64,000 bases of DNA from Alphaproteobacteria bacterium (lineage in GTDB: Bacteria; Pseudomonadota; Alphaproteobacteria; SHVP01). The notes beneath the pieces are model-generated. The model was not told where the DNA came from and did not search any database. It worked only from the letters and a program-made list of their open reading frames with translations. The translations under genes and the position numbers were made by a program. Location: assembly GCA_040216735.1 (NCBI GenBank), contig JAVJOO010000003.1:140746-204745 (forward strand). The letters are read 5' to 3'. Below, one piece after another: positions 17,103-24,847 of the stretch (within the stretch, counting starts at the first letter, position 1; the number at the start of each line of letters is the position of its first letter).

Positions 17103-17956
17103 GCGCGACGAGGGATGCAGTGACGTCGGCGTTCCGTCGGCCGGCAAAATCGGGATTCATCGACAACACCCGGGGTTTTCGCCAGCACTATTTGGATTGG
17201 CCGGGGACCGAACCGCCTGTCATCCTCCTGCACCCTAAGCGGAGCAACGCCCGTCACTGGGATCACATGGTCGATGCGATGACGCGCCCCAACCGGGTGC
17301 TTGCACTCGATGCACGCGGTCATGGCCTCAGCGACTATCCCAAGGATGGTTACCGCGTCCCCGAACTTGGTGCCGATGTCGTTGCATTCCTCGATGCGCT
17401 TGGCGTTATGCGCGCCTATTTCGTGGGCGGCGCGACAGGCGGCAACCTATGCATTTGGCTTGCGGCCAATCATCCCGCCCGCGTCGCCGGTATTGCTGTG
17501 GTCGATCCCGGCATGTCCGTACCCAAACACATCGCCGCCGAGGTGATTCGGCAGACTAAGGAAGAGCACAACTTTCCCGACTTCGAAACCGCTAAGGCCT
17601 CGATGCACTTTCAGGAGTTGTGGCGGCCCGAGGTGCGCGATCACTACGCCGCACACAGCTTCCGCGAGCGCGACGACGGTCGCTGGGAGTGGCGTTATGC
17701 CGCCGAACCGGCCCGCCAAATCGCCCATTCGCTGGACGCCGATCCCGTGTGGGACATGGCACCGATGGTCGCGTGCCCGACCGTATTGGTGCGCGGCGCG
17801 ACCTCGGCGGTCTTCACTGAAGCCCACATGGAGCGCCTAGTCGGCCTGATCCCCCAGGCCCGGGTGGTCCACCTCAAGAACGCCGAGCACACGCCCGCGC
17901 AGGAGAACCCCGAGGGCATGGCGGCCGAGGTGGATGCTCTGATCGCCGCCACCTAA
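17099..17956 (+). CDS. Alpha/beta hydrolase homologue without nucleophilic Ser (Ala112)
   Basis: A 285-residue alpha/beta hydrolase fold protein. The strand order is recognisable: HPKRSNARHWDHMVDAM, VLALDARGHGLSDYP, then the elbow VGGATGGNLCIW and a C-terminal AEHTPAQENPE with the His. The elbow normally reads GxSxG; here the nucleophile position is Ala112. It is therefore unlikely to be a simple serine hydrolase, and may be a lyase, a cofactor-free oxygenase or a binding protein. ATG 17099 (ATGA overlap, AAGGGAAGGA upstream) is preferred to the in-frame ATG at 17081. Confidence 0.82.
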   Translation: MSATRDAVTSAFRRPAKSGFIDNTRGFRQHYLDWPGTEPPVILLHPKRSNARHWDHMVDAMTRPNRVLALDARGHGLSDYPKDGYRVPELGADVVAFLDALGVMRAYFVGGATGGNLCIWLAANHPARVAGIAVVDPGMSVPKHIAAEVIRQTKEEHNFPDFETAKASMHFQELWRPEVRDHYAAHSFRERDDGRWEWRYAAEPARQIAHSLDADPVWDMAPMVACPTVLVRGATSAVFTEAHMERLVGLIPQARVVHLKNAEHTPAQENPEGMAAEVDALIAAT

Positions 17957-17960
17957 CGGT

Positions 17961-18968
17961 TCACACGCCGACGATCGTCCAGAAATACCCGTCCGGGGCC
18001 ACGAACGAGAAAGCCGGGCTACCGAACTCGTCGCTGAGAATCGGGGTCACCGCATTTCCGCCGCCGGCTGCGACACGGTCCCGGAGCGCGGGCAGGTCGC
18101 GCGCCCGCCAGGTATAGAGGCTCGGCCCGAGAGAGCCCGGCCGCGACACTTCGCGCAGGTCGGTAATCGATTTGGCGTCATCGAAGCGAAACAGCTTCAG
18201 GCGACCGGACCGCCCGTCGATGGGGTTGGCAGCGGGGCCGATGTCGTCGATGTCGGTAACCCGCTGGGGCTCGCCCGGCTCGAGATCCACGACCGAGCGG
18301 CTGACCAGCGCCTTTTCGTGCGTCACGGTAGCCTCTGGCCCGCACGTCAGACCCAAGGTCTCGCTGTAGAAACGGCGTTTGGCGCCGCTGTCATCCTGCA
18401 TGATCAAACCGGCGTGGATATTTTGGCTTGCCTTCAACAGCGAATCGGGATTGGTGCGGCCGTAGTTCGGCCGGGTAAACCCGAACCGTTGCAAGAACAC
18501 ATGCCGCGCGTCCGGCGTGATGAAGGCACCTTCGCGCAGACCCGGCACCGGTCCGCCGAACGGTTCGAAGCCGTCTTGTCCGAGATAGTGGCTCGGCGAA
18601 AAGACCGGTTCCATGATCCAAATCGGCGCACCGCTCCGCCACAACAGTTCACAGTGATTGAGGATGCCGTAGGCGTCGTCGGTCAAAGTCGTTACCCACC
18701 GCGCGCCCAGCGTGCGAAACGGCGCCATGCCAAGCCCTTCGCCGCCAGGTCTTTCCCAGTGCATCAAGCGGATCAGACCGTGGTCCGCGTCAAGGTGCTG
18801 GAGCCGAACCGAGCGCAGGGCCGAGGCCACGCCGTAGAGTTTCTTGGCTGCCACGGCGTCGAGCCGGCCCACCGCGCCCGCACGAAAGCCGAAGGCCGCC
18901 CAATAGCGCAACGCCGCGACGGGATCGCGGATGCCGTGGCCGACCTCGAACAAACCGCCGGTGATCAT
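17961..18968 (-). CDS. VOC superfamily protein
   Basis: A 335-residue protein with two vicinal oxygen chelate repeats. The first opens FEVGHGIRDPVAALRYWAAFGF, and the second has ASQNIHAGLIMQDDSGAKRRFYSETLGL near residue 182. The C-terminus FVAPDGYFWTIVGV completes the fold. It faces the preceding hydrolase gene tail to tail. VOC proteins isomerise, epimerise, or cleave small organic molecules with a metal; nothing here selects between these. Confidence 0.78.
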   Translation of the reverse strand: MITGGLFEVGHGIRDPVAALRYWAAFGFRAGAVGRLDAVAAKKLYGVASALRSVRLQHLDADHGLIRLMHWERPGGEGLGMAPFRTLGARWVTTLTDDAYGILNHCELLWRSGAPIWIMEPVFSPSHYLGQDGFEPFGGPVPGLREGAFITPDARHVFLQRFGFTRPNYGRTNPDSLLKASQNIHAGLIMQDDSGAKRRFYSETLGLTCGPEATVTHEKALVSRSVVDLEPGEPQRVTDIDDIGPAANPIDGRSGRLKLFRFDDAKSITDLREVSRPGSLGPSLYTWRARDLPALRDRVAAGGGNAVTPILSDEFGSPAFSFVAPDGYFWTIVGV

Positions 18969-19022
18969 CGCTCCATCCCGTTGTTGGGCCCGGTGGCTCG
19001 ACCTTAGCCCATCCGATGGGCG

Positions 19023-19655
19023 CTAGGCGCCGAAGATCGACGAGGCCCGAATGCCGTCGACCATGAACTGGACGGCCAACGCCGCAAGCGCGACGCCGAA
19101 CACCCGGGTGACGACGTTCAGGCCGGTCAAGCCGAGAACCCGGCGTAAGCCACTGGCCGCCAACAGCATCAAGAGGGTCAGCAGCATCACACCGACGATC
19201 GCACCGACGACGACTGCGATCTCTTTCCACTCCTGCCCGGCGCGACCGATCAGGAGAATCACGGCGCCCATGGCGCCCGGCCCGGCGATCAACGGGGTTG
19301 CCAGGGGAAAAACTGAAATATCGGCCTTTGCGGCGGCCTCGTTGCTCTCATCGACGGTCGTGGCGGTAAACCCGGAATGCCGCGCGAAGACCATGTCGAT
19401 CGCCAGAATGAGCAGCAGAATGCCGCCGGCGATTTGCAAGGCTGGAAGGGTAATGCCCATGATTGCTAGCGCGGCATTGCCGAACGCGGCGAGCACCAGC
19501 AAGATTACCGTCGCCACGACGGTTCCCTTGATTGCCATCCGCCGCCGCGCTGCCGCCGTCGCGTTCGGGGTTAGCGCGGGCAGGAGCAAGGCAACCTCGA
19601 CCGGTCCGACAGCGGCAAAAACGGTAGTGAAAGCGACGAAGGCGATCTCAATCAT
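19023..19655 (-). CDS. MarC family inner-membrane protein
   Basis: A 210-residue protein with six transmembrane helices. The signatures AVGPVEVALLLPALTPN, IAGGILLLILAIDM and PLATPLIAGPGAMGAVILLIG are those of the MarC/UPF0056 family, some members of which transport small amino acids. A small hairpin, GCCCAT-CCG-ATGGGC at 19007-19021, lies just after its stop. It is divergent from the maleate isomerase-like gene. Function in this family is mostly uncharacterised. Confidence 0.88.
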   Translation of the reverse strand: MIEIAFVAFTTVFAAVGPVEVALLLPALTPNATAAARRRMAIKGTVVATVILLVLAAFGNAALAIMGITLPALQIAGGILLLILAIDMVFARHSGFTATTVDESNEAAAKADISVFPLATPLIAGPGAMGAVILLIGRAGQEWKEIAVVVGAIVGVMLLTLLMLLAASGLRRVLGLTGLNVVTRVFGVALAALAVQFMVDGIRASSIFGA

Positions 19656-19775
19656 AGCGCTCTGTCCCGCGCGGCGCGCGCCTGCCAGAATACGCCCCGC
19701 GGGACATAAAGTGTAATCGGCGCCAACCGCCGTTCTGCGGCGGCGCGATGCAACAACGTGAAAGAGGGAAAACCA

Positions 19776-20528
19776 ATGACCGACGTACTCGGCTACCGCG
19801 CCAAGATTGGCCTAATGCTGCCCTTCACTAACACGATCGTGCAACCCGAGTGCGAGGCGATCACCCCTGCCGGTGTGACCAACCACACCGCGCGCATTCC
19901 CAACCGACCGCGGCCCACCGACAGCGACGAGGCCTACCGTAAGGCAATGGAGGCTGGCGCCGTCGGTACCGAGGAGGTGATCGACCGGCTTACCCCGGCG
20001 GCGACCGATCTCATCCTACTGGGTCACTCGATCGATTCATTCCAGGGCGGGCTCGATGGCGCGACCGCCTTGCAGGAGCGTCTGACCCGACACGCCGCCA
20101 TTTGTCCGGTTCTGGTCCCCTCCCTGGCGCTAAAGGCTGCGGTGGAGAAACTGGTTGCCCCCGGGTGCCGCGTCTCGGTGCTCACCCCCTATCTCAAGCC
20201 AGGCGGCGACCAAGCCTGTGGGTTCATGGAAAGCGCCGGTTTCAAGGTGATCCGGCGCAAGGACTTCCGCTGCCAAACGGCGCTCGACATCGCGGCTGTG
20301 ACCGAAGACGAGAGTCGCGCGGCGATCCACGAGCTCGACGGCGCCGATGTCGATGCCATCGTCCAATGCGGCACCAATTTGCCGTTCCAACGGGTAGCGG
20401 CGGAGGCCGAGTTCTTCCTCGGCAAACCTGTCCTCTCGATCAACACCGCGAGCTACTGGGCCGCGCTCCGGCACCTCGGAATCGACGACAAGATCCGCGG
20501 CTTCGGCACGCTGCTAGAACGGTTCTGA
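19776..20528 (+). CDS. Maleate isomerase/arylmalonate decarboxylase family (single Cys198)
   Basis: A 250-residue Asp/Glu racemase-fold protein. Members use two cysteines, near residues 76 and 194 in maleate isomerase, to isomerise or racemise via an enediolate. Here the first site is G83-H84-S85 (LGHSIDSFQGG), so the first cysteine is absent, while the second is present as Cys198 in VQCGTNLPF. This is the pattern of arylmalonate decarboxylase. GAGGGA lies upstream of ATG 19776. It is followed after 1 bp by an alpha/beta hydrolase gene, so the two are probably an operon. It is about 250 residues, the usual size. Confidence 0.85.
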   Translation: MTDVLGYRAKIGLMLPFTNTIVQPECEAITPAGVTNHTARIPNRPRPTDSDEAYRKAMEAGAVGTEEVIDRLTPAATDLILLGHSIDSFQGGLDGATALQERLTRHAAICPVLVPSLALKAAVEKLVAPGCRVSVLTPYLKPGGDQACGFMESAGFKVIRRKDFRCQTALDIAAVTEDESRAAIHELDGADVDAIVQCGTNLPFQRVAAEAEFFLGKPVLSINTASYWAALRHLGIDDKIRGFGTLLERF

Positions 20529-20529
20529 C

Positions 20530-21387
20530 ATGACGATGCGGCGCGGCTACGCCGATACCCGTTACGGCCAAGTACATTACCGGGAAGCGGGAGAGGGGCC
20601 CCCGCTATTGTTGCTGCACGCAACGCCGCGCTCGGCCCGGGTCTACGCCAAGCTGATCCCGCTGCTTGCCAACGGCTACCGTGTCATCGCACCCGACACC
20701 CTAGGCTTCGGGAATTCCGATCCGTTGCCTCAGGCGGTCACCATGGACATGTTGGCTGACAGCATGGCCGACTTGATCGAGACTCTCGGATTGGGCAAAG
20801 CGGCTGTATTTGGATTGCATACCGGCAACAAGGTGGGCGCGGCCCTGGCCGCGAATTGGCCCGACTTGGTCTCGCACTTCATCTGTTGCGGCATGACCCA
20901 TAGCATTGTGGTCGAGCGGGAGAAACGCGACGGGGCGATCAAGGAAATCGTCGAAAAGTACTTCGCCGCCGAATCCGACGCGCCGGATGGATCGCCTCTG
21001 CTGCGGGGGTGGGCGCGGACCTACCGGGCGCTTGCCGAAACCTGGTGGGGCCCCCGCGTCGTCGATGCGAATCCTCTGACGACCGCGCACTTCGAGGAAA
21101 CCCAGGACGAGGCGCTTGACCGCATCCAAGCCCGCGCCGCGTTCGATGCCGTTTACCGCGCCAATTTCGGCTTCGACCTCGCCGCCGCTATGGCCCGGTT
21201 GACCGTACCGACGCTCGTCGTCGAACTCGCAACCCCAGGCGAGGATCATCTCGGTCGCCAGGCCGCCGCCGTGGTCGCCCTCGTCCCGACCGCCCAGGCC
21301 GTAACTTTCGAGAATACCGACCGAGACATCCTCGAACGCGAGCCTGAAAAACTCGCCGCCGCGATTCTGGGCTTCCTCCGCAAATAG
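20530..21387 (+). CDS. Alpha/beta hydrolase homologue with His97 at the nucleophile position
   Basis: A 285-residue alpha/beta hydrolase fold protein: PLLLLHATPRSARVYAKL for the oxyanion side, VIAPDTLGFGNSDPLP, and the elbow VFGLHTGNKVG. The usual GxSxG is replaced by G95-L-H97-T-G99. Relatives with G-x-H-T-G occur in proteobacterial catabolic clusters, but their mechanism is not established. It begins directly after the decarboxylase-like gene and is likely part of the same step or route. The product of a decarboxylase or isomerase would be its natural substrate. Confidence 0.82.
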   Translation: MTMRRGYADTRYGQVHYREAGEGPPLLLLHATPRSARVYAKLIPLLANGYRVIAPDTLGFGNSDPLPQAVTMDMLADSMADLIETLGLGKAAVFGLHTGNKVGAALAANWPDLVSHFICCGMTHSIVVEREKRDGAIKEIVEKYFAAESDAPDGSPLLRGWARTYRALAETWWGPRVVDANPLTTAHFEETQDEALDRIQARAAFDAVYRANFGFDLAAAMARLTVPTLVVELATPGEDHLGRQAAAVVALVPTAQAVTFENTDRDILEREPEKLAAAILGFLRK

Positions 21388-21813
21388 GCGAGGCGCAGCC
21401 CTTCGGTTGGCAGTGAGAACGGGTCCGGGTACGCACCCCTCCGGGCCGCGAAGGGGTCCGACCTAGTCCCGCCATTCGGTCGAATCAACCAGCTGCGAAC
21501 GTGTCGACGCTGCACCCGCGCTGCGGTAGGTTCCGTCCGGGCCCGTAGTTCAATTGGTTAGAACCCGCCGCTCATAACGGCGTAGTTGCAGGTTCGAGTC
21601 CTGCCGGGCCCACCAGTCCTGAACAAAAGAGGGCAACTCTCCTGACTGGAAGGTTTCGCCCTTACTTGAGGCTAACCCGACCAATAGGCGCTCGGGTGCG
21701 GGTCTTGTCAGCGCCCGCCACGGATATTCTCTTCGGTCACGCGATCGCGTCTTGCCTCCTGCCGGTCTGGTCGCGATTCTGATGAAACGCAAATCTCCGA
21801 GGGAGAATTCATC
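21388..21813. other. Intergenic region containing a tRNA gene
   Basis: Apart from the tRNA at 21539-21615, nothing coding was seen. A weak inverted repeat, CCAGTC at 21613-21618 and GACTGG at 21644-21649, overlaps the CCA end and could fold in the precursor or end transcription, without a T tract. Confidence 0.6.
21539..21615 (+). tRNA. tRNA with CAU anticodon (tRNA-Ile2 favoured; elongator Met possible)
   Basis: A 77-nt tRNA with encoded CCA. The acceptor stem GGGCCCG pairs with CGGGCCC. The D stem is GTTC/GAAC, the anticodon stem CGCCG/CGGCG, the T stem GCAGG/CCTGC with loop TTCGAGT, and the anticodon loop CTCATAA gives CAU. The C4-G69 and C5-G68 pairs and A73 match known determinants for lysidine modification by TilS, favouring Ile2. 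The D stem uses GTTC/GAAC in place of the common GCTC/GAGC. Confidence 0.93.
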
Positions 21814-22182
21814 ATGAGAGCGTTCGTTCTTGCGGTCGCTATAGCTGCAGGTCTTCTGATGCACGGCGGCGGCGCACTCGCCCATCACGGTTGGTCGTGG
21901 ACGACCGGCGGAAACATCGACCTCACCGGCGTCATCAAATCGGTCCGCTTGGGAAACCCGCACGGTCGTCTGGAAGTCGACGTGGAGGGCGAGGTCTGGG
22001 TGATTGAAGTCGGACAGCCCTGGCGCAACGAGCGCGCCGGCCTCAAAGACGGCGATCTGGCGGACGGTGTCGAGATTCGGATCATCGGCGAGCCGTCGGC
22101 CGATACCGGCGAAAGGCGCCTGAAAGCCGAACGGCTCTATCTCGGCGGTCGAGAATACGAGCTTTACCCGCAACGCGACTGA
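21814..22182 (+). CDS. Exported DUF6152-like protein
   Basis: A 122-residue protein with a signal peptide (MRAFVLAVAIAAGLLMHGGG, cleaved near ALAHH). The mature start HHGWSWTTGGNIDLTG with later GNPHGRLEV matches a family of short periplasmic domains, DUF6152. The N-terminal His pair could bind metal. GAGGGAG lies 8 bp upstream of the ATG. It is followed after 3 bp by a membrane-protein gene of the DUF6644 type, a pairing often seen. The function is unknown. Confidence 0.78.
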   Translation: MRAFVLAVAIAAGLLMHGGGALAHHGWSWTTGGNIDLTGVIKSVRLGNPHGRLEVDVEGEVWVIEVGQPWRNERAGLKDGDLADGVEIRIIGEPSADTGERRLKAERLYLGGREYELYPQRD

Positions 22183-22185
22183 CCT

Positions 22186-22656
22186 TTGGAGCAGACCCTA
22201 GCCGCCCTCGAAGCGGTCGTCCTGGTCGAAACGCTTCGAACCTCCCGGTGGCTCTACGCCGCCTTCAGCGCGGCACATATTGCAGCCATCGGCCTGCTGT
22301 TCGGCGCAACGGTCCCGTTGGCGTTGCGGTTTCTCGGCCTCTGGTCGGGAATCCCGCGCGAGGCGGTCGTGCGTGTGCTCGTGCCCATGGCGACCCTCGG
22401 CTTTGTCCTCGCCATCTTGAGCGGGCTGCTCCTGTTCTCGGTGCGTGCCCGTGAATACGCCGATGTAGGGGTTTTCCAAGTCAAGCTTCTGTTGATCGCT
22501 GCCGGTGTACTCTCCGCGGTGGCTGCACATACAAACCACGGGCTGTGGTTGCGCGCGGCAAGCCGCCGGAGCCTTAGTGTCCATGCGTTGGTTTCGCTGG
22601 TTTGCTGGTCCGGTGCGTTGATCTGCGGACGGCTGATCGCGTTCGCAGACACCTAA
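22186..22656 (+). CDS. DUF6644-like membrane protein
   Basis: A 156-residue protein with four hydrophobic helices. The first half, SRWLYAAFSAAHIAAIGLLFG, carries a His in the membrane, and LRFLGLW plus FVLAILSGLLLFSVRAREY match the DUF6644 pattern. Histidines in helices suggest a heme or metal role but no ligand set is certain. The TTG at 22186 is the only start near the preceding stop and probably relies on coupling to the DUF6152 gene. It probably forms a membrane partner of that exported protein. Confidence 0.7.
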   Translation: MEQTLAALEAVVLVETLRTSRWLYAAFSAAHIAAIGLLFGATVPLALRFLGLWSGIPREAVVRVLVPMATLGFVLAILSGLLLFSVRAREYADVGVFQVKLLLIAAGVLSAVAAHTNHGLWLRAASRRSLSVHALVSLVCWSGALICGRLIAFADT

Positions 22657-22789
22657 GTGAAGCTTGCGGCTGGCATGCGTTGGGCCTTGATCGCACCAAT
22701 TCCCTGCAAGACAGGAATTGCTTCCCTGATACGGCGGTGATGTTTCCCTGTTCCTATAGTCTCCAAGAGCGGCAGGCGGCCCGAAATCG

Positions 22790-24331
22790 CTAGATTTCCG
22801 CGTTACCGTCGCGCACATGCAGACGGTATAGGTCGGTGCGGCGGTCGTCCCAGTTGCGGGTGGTGCCCTCGAAGCGGTGGCGCGCGAGGGTGTCGAGGTT
22901 GAGGTCGTGCACGATCACCATTTCGGTGTTGGGCGTACATTCGGCCGCGATGCCGTCGCGGTCGAAGGCGATGTCCGACGGCGTATAGATTGCCGACTGC
23001 GCATAGTGCACTTCGGCCGCGTCGAGCGAGGGTAGGTTACCGATCGCTCCAGCTTGCGCGACGTAAATGTGGTTCTCGATACACCGGGCCATGGCGCACC
23101 GGCTGACCCGTAAATGGCCCGAGCGCATGTCGGTATTGGACGGAACGAAGATCAGCTCCGCACCTTTGTGAACGGCGATACGGGCAAGTTCCGGAAATTC
23201 TATGTCGTAGCAGATCAAGATCGCCACCTTGCCGCGGTCGGTATCGAAGACCTGGACGGTGTCGCCACCGGTGACACCCCAATGGCTTGCCTCGCTCGGC
23301 GTGACGTGGATCTTGTACTGCCGGTCGATACTGCCGTTGCGACCGAACAGGTAGGCCACGTTGTAGGTGGCATCGTCTTCGACCGTTAGGTGGGTACCGC
23401 CGACGATGTTGACGTTGTAGCGGATGGCGAGGTCGGTAAAGAGATCGAGATAATCCGGGGTGTAGGCCGCGATCGCCCTGGCCGCCTCGTATCCCCGGGC
23501 GTGGCCGACGAGGGGAAGGAGTTGCGTGGTCAGGAGTTCGGGAAAGAGAACAAAATCGCTGCGATAGTCAGAACCGGCGCTGACAAAAAATTCGCACTGG
23601 CGGGCGAAATCGCCAAAGGACAATATCTGGCGCATTTCATACTGCACGACGCAAAGCCGCGCAGTCCGGCTGCCCGCCATATCCGGCTGGCGATATTCCG
23701 GATTGGTCCATTCCATAAGTGTCGCGTGCCCGGCCGACTGCACGTCCTCTGGCATATAGCCGTGCATGATCCGTCGGACGCGAAACCCATTGGCAAGTTG
23801 CGCGTTGAGCACCGGATCGTCGAGAAGGCGTTGCTCCACGCGCTCGGCATAGTCCTCCGGCGACATAGCATCCGCGTGAGCGCTGTAGCCGGGGATCCGA
23901 CCGCCAATGATCATGCCCTTCAGGTTTTGCCGGCGGCATATATCCTTGCGCGCATCGTAAAGCCGCCGGGCGAGGCGCTTCCCCTGGAATTCCGGGTCGA
24001 TCGCAATGTCGATTCCATAAAGGTAATCGCCGTCCTGGCGGTGGTTACGGATAGATCCCTCGTCGGAGATGTCTTCGAATTCGTGCGCGGTCTGGGCCTC
24101 GTCGCCAACGACAATCAGGCTCGCCGACACGCCGACAAGGTCGTCGTCGTACTCCACCCCCAACTGGCCGGCCGGAAAGGTACGGAGCTGGCTTTCGAAT
24201 TCTTCCTTCGTCCACGGATCGATCGTCTGAAACGCCTTTTGCTGGACGGCGCGAACAGCGTCGTAGTCGCCGGCGCGCAGCCGGCGCACGTGCACCGAAC
24301 GCTCATATTCACTTAGGTCTATATCCGGCAT
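22790..24331 (-). CDS. GNAT acetyltransferase-carbon-nitrogen hydrolase fusion
   Basis: A 513-residue bifunctional protein. Residues 10-200 form a GNAT domain (IDIAIDPEFQGKRLARRLYDARKD is the acetyl-CoA loop). Residues 225-510 form a nitrilase-family amidase with the triad Glu265 (FPELL), Lys340 (YKIHVTP) and Cys374 (LICYDIEFPE). Such fusions occur in many bacteria, with unknown substrates. ATG 24331 has CGAGGGA upstream; the open frame extends upstream but without a better start. It is divergent from a dimethylformamidase-like pair, consistent with a role in amide metabolism. Confidence 0.9.
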   Translation of the reverse strand: MPDIDLSEYERSVHVRRLRAGDYDAVRAVQQKAFQTIDPWTKEEFESQLRTFPAGQLGVEYDDDLVGVSASLIVVGDEAQTAHEFEDISDEGSIRNHRQDGDYLYGIDIAIDPEFQGKRLARRLYDARKDICRRQNLKGMIIGGRIPGYSAHADAMSPEDYAERVEQRLLDDPVLNAQLANGFRVRRIMHGYMPEDVQSAGHATLMEWTNPEYRQPDMAGSRTARLCVVQYEMRQILSFGDFARQCEFFVSAGSDYRSDFVLFPELLTTQLLPLVGHARGYEAARAIAAYTPDYLDLFTDLAIRYNVNIVGGTHLTVEDDATYNVAYLFGRNGSIDRQYKIHVTPSEASHWGVTGGDTVQVFDTDRGKVAILICYDIEFPELARIAVHKGAELIFVPSNTDMRSGHLRVSRCAMARCIENHIYVAQAGAIGNLPSLDAAEVHYAQSAIYTPSDIAFDRDGIAAECTPNTEMVIVHDLNLDTLARHRFEGTTRNWDDRRTDLYRLHVRDGNAEI

Positions 24332-24364
24332 AATTGGTTCCCTCGTCCGAGATGCTCCAAGTCG

Positions 24365-24377
24365 TTCCCTGGGGGAA
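24365..24377. promoter_or_regulatory. Palindrome TTCCC-TGG-GGGAA in divergent intergenic region
   Basis: A perfect 5-bp inverted repeat with a 3-bp spacer lies 34 bp upstream of the GNAT-nitrilase start. It is a candidate operator for that gene. No regulator gene is nearby. Confidence 0.3.
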
Positions 24378-24424
24378 TAGCATAGGCGCGCTGGATCATG
24401 CGCATTGAGGGACCCTGTGTCACG

Positions 24425-24453
24425 TTGCCCTTGAGCCGCTGGCTCGATACCTT
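24425..24453 (+). promoter_or_regulatory. Candidate promoter with spacer palindrome before dimethylformamidase genes
   Basis: TTGCCC at 24425-24430, a 17-bp spacer and TACCTT at 24448-24453 form a sigma-70-like promoter. The spacer contains GAGCC-GCT-GGCTC (24433-24445), a perfect 5-bp inverted repeat that could bind a repressor or activator. The fit to consensus is moderate. Confidence 0.4.
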
Positions 24454-24494
24454 TGTGGGAACGAGTGGCCGGTGGACGAGAGGGAGGCAGGCCC

Positions 24495-24824
24495 ATGTAC
24501 GACCCCGCGCAAGATTGGGTGGACACCTACGAGATTGTCGATCCCGAGGGTCGGCTCATAGAGGAGTTTCGCGCCAAGCCTATTGGCTTCCGCTCCGCGG
24601 AACTGCAACGCGTTCTGCTCAAGATGCAGATCGATCCACGCTGCCCGAACTATGTTCTGTTCTGCCGCACACCCCACAAAGAGTGGTTGATCGGCCGCAT
24701 GGCCGCGCGTCCTGGCGACCCGGTTGTGCTGGAAGAGGACCGTGTCTTCAGCTCGGTCGAGGAAGCCGAATGGGAAGTCTTTCGGCGCCGCTGGACACTG
24801 CTCACCGGGCAGGAGATCGCGTAA
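24495..24824 (+). CDS. N,N-dimethylformamidase alpha (small) subunit-like protein
   Basis: A 109-residue cytoplasmic protein starting at ATG 24495 behind AGGGAGG. Its order DWVDTYE, IGFRSAELQRV, PNYVLFCR, EWLIGRMA, PVVLEEDRVFSSVEEAE matches the small subunit of N,N-dimethylformamidase as I recall it. That subunit is about 132 residues in characterised enzymes, so this one is slightly short at the ends. It lies 23 bp upstream of the large-subunit gene, the standard gene pair for this heteromeric amidohydrolase. Confidence 0.8.
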   Translation: MYDPAQDWVDTYEIVDPEGRLIEEFRAKPIGFRSAELQRVLLKMQIDPRCPNYVLFCRTPHKEWLIGRMAARPGDPVVLEEDRVFSSVEEAEWEVFRRRWTLLTGQEIA

Positions 24825-24847
24825 CGCACGTCGGGGGGAGGTAAGGC

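Noticed and set aside
21550-22173. Minus-strand open frame of 207 codons across the tRNA, ending with ARQDSNLQ-type sequence
   Set aside because: This is the well-known false protein made by translating the antisense of a tRNA gene; the upstream part is antisense to the DUF6152-like gene.
23390-24316. 308-codon plus-strand open frame opposite the GNAT-nitrilase gene
   Set aside because: Shadow of the real minus-strand gene, with no domain and no ribosome binding site.
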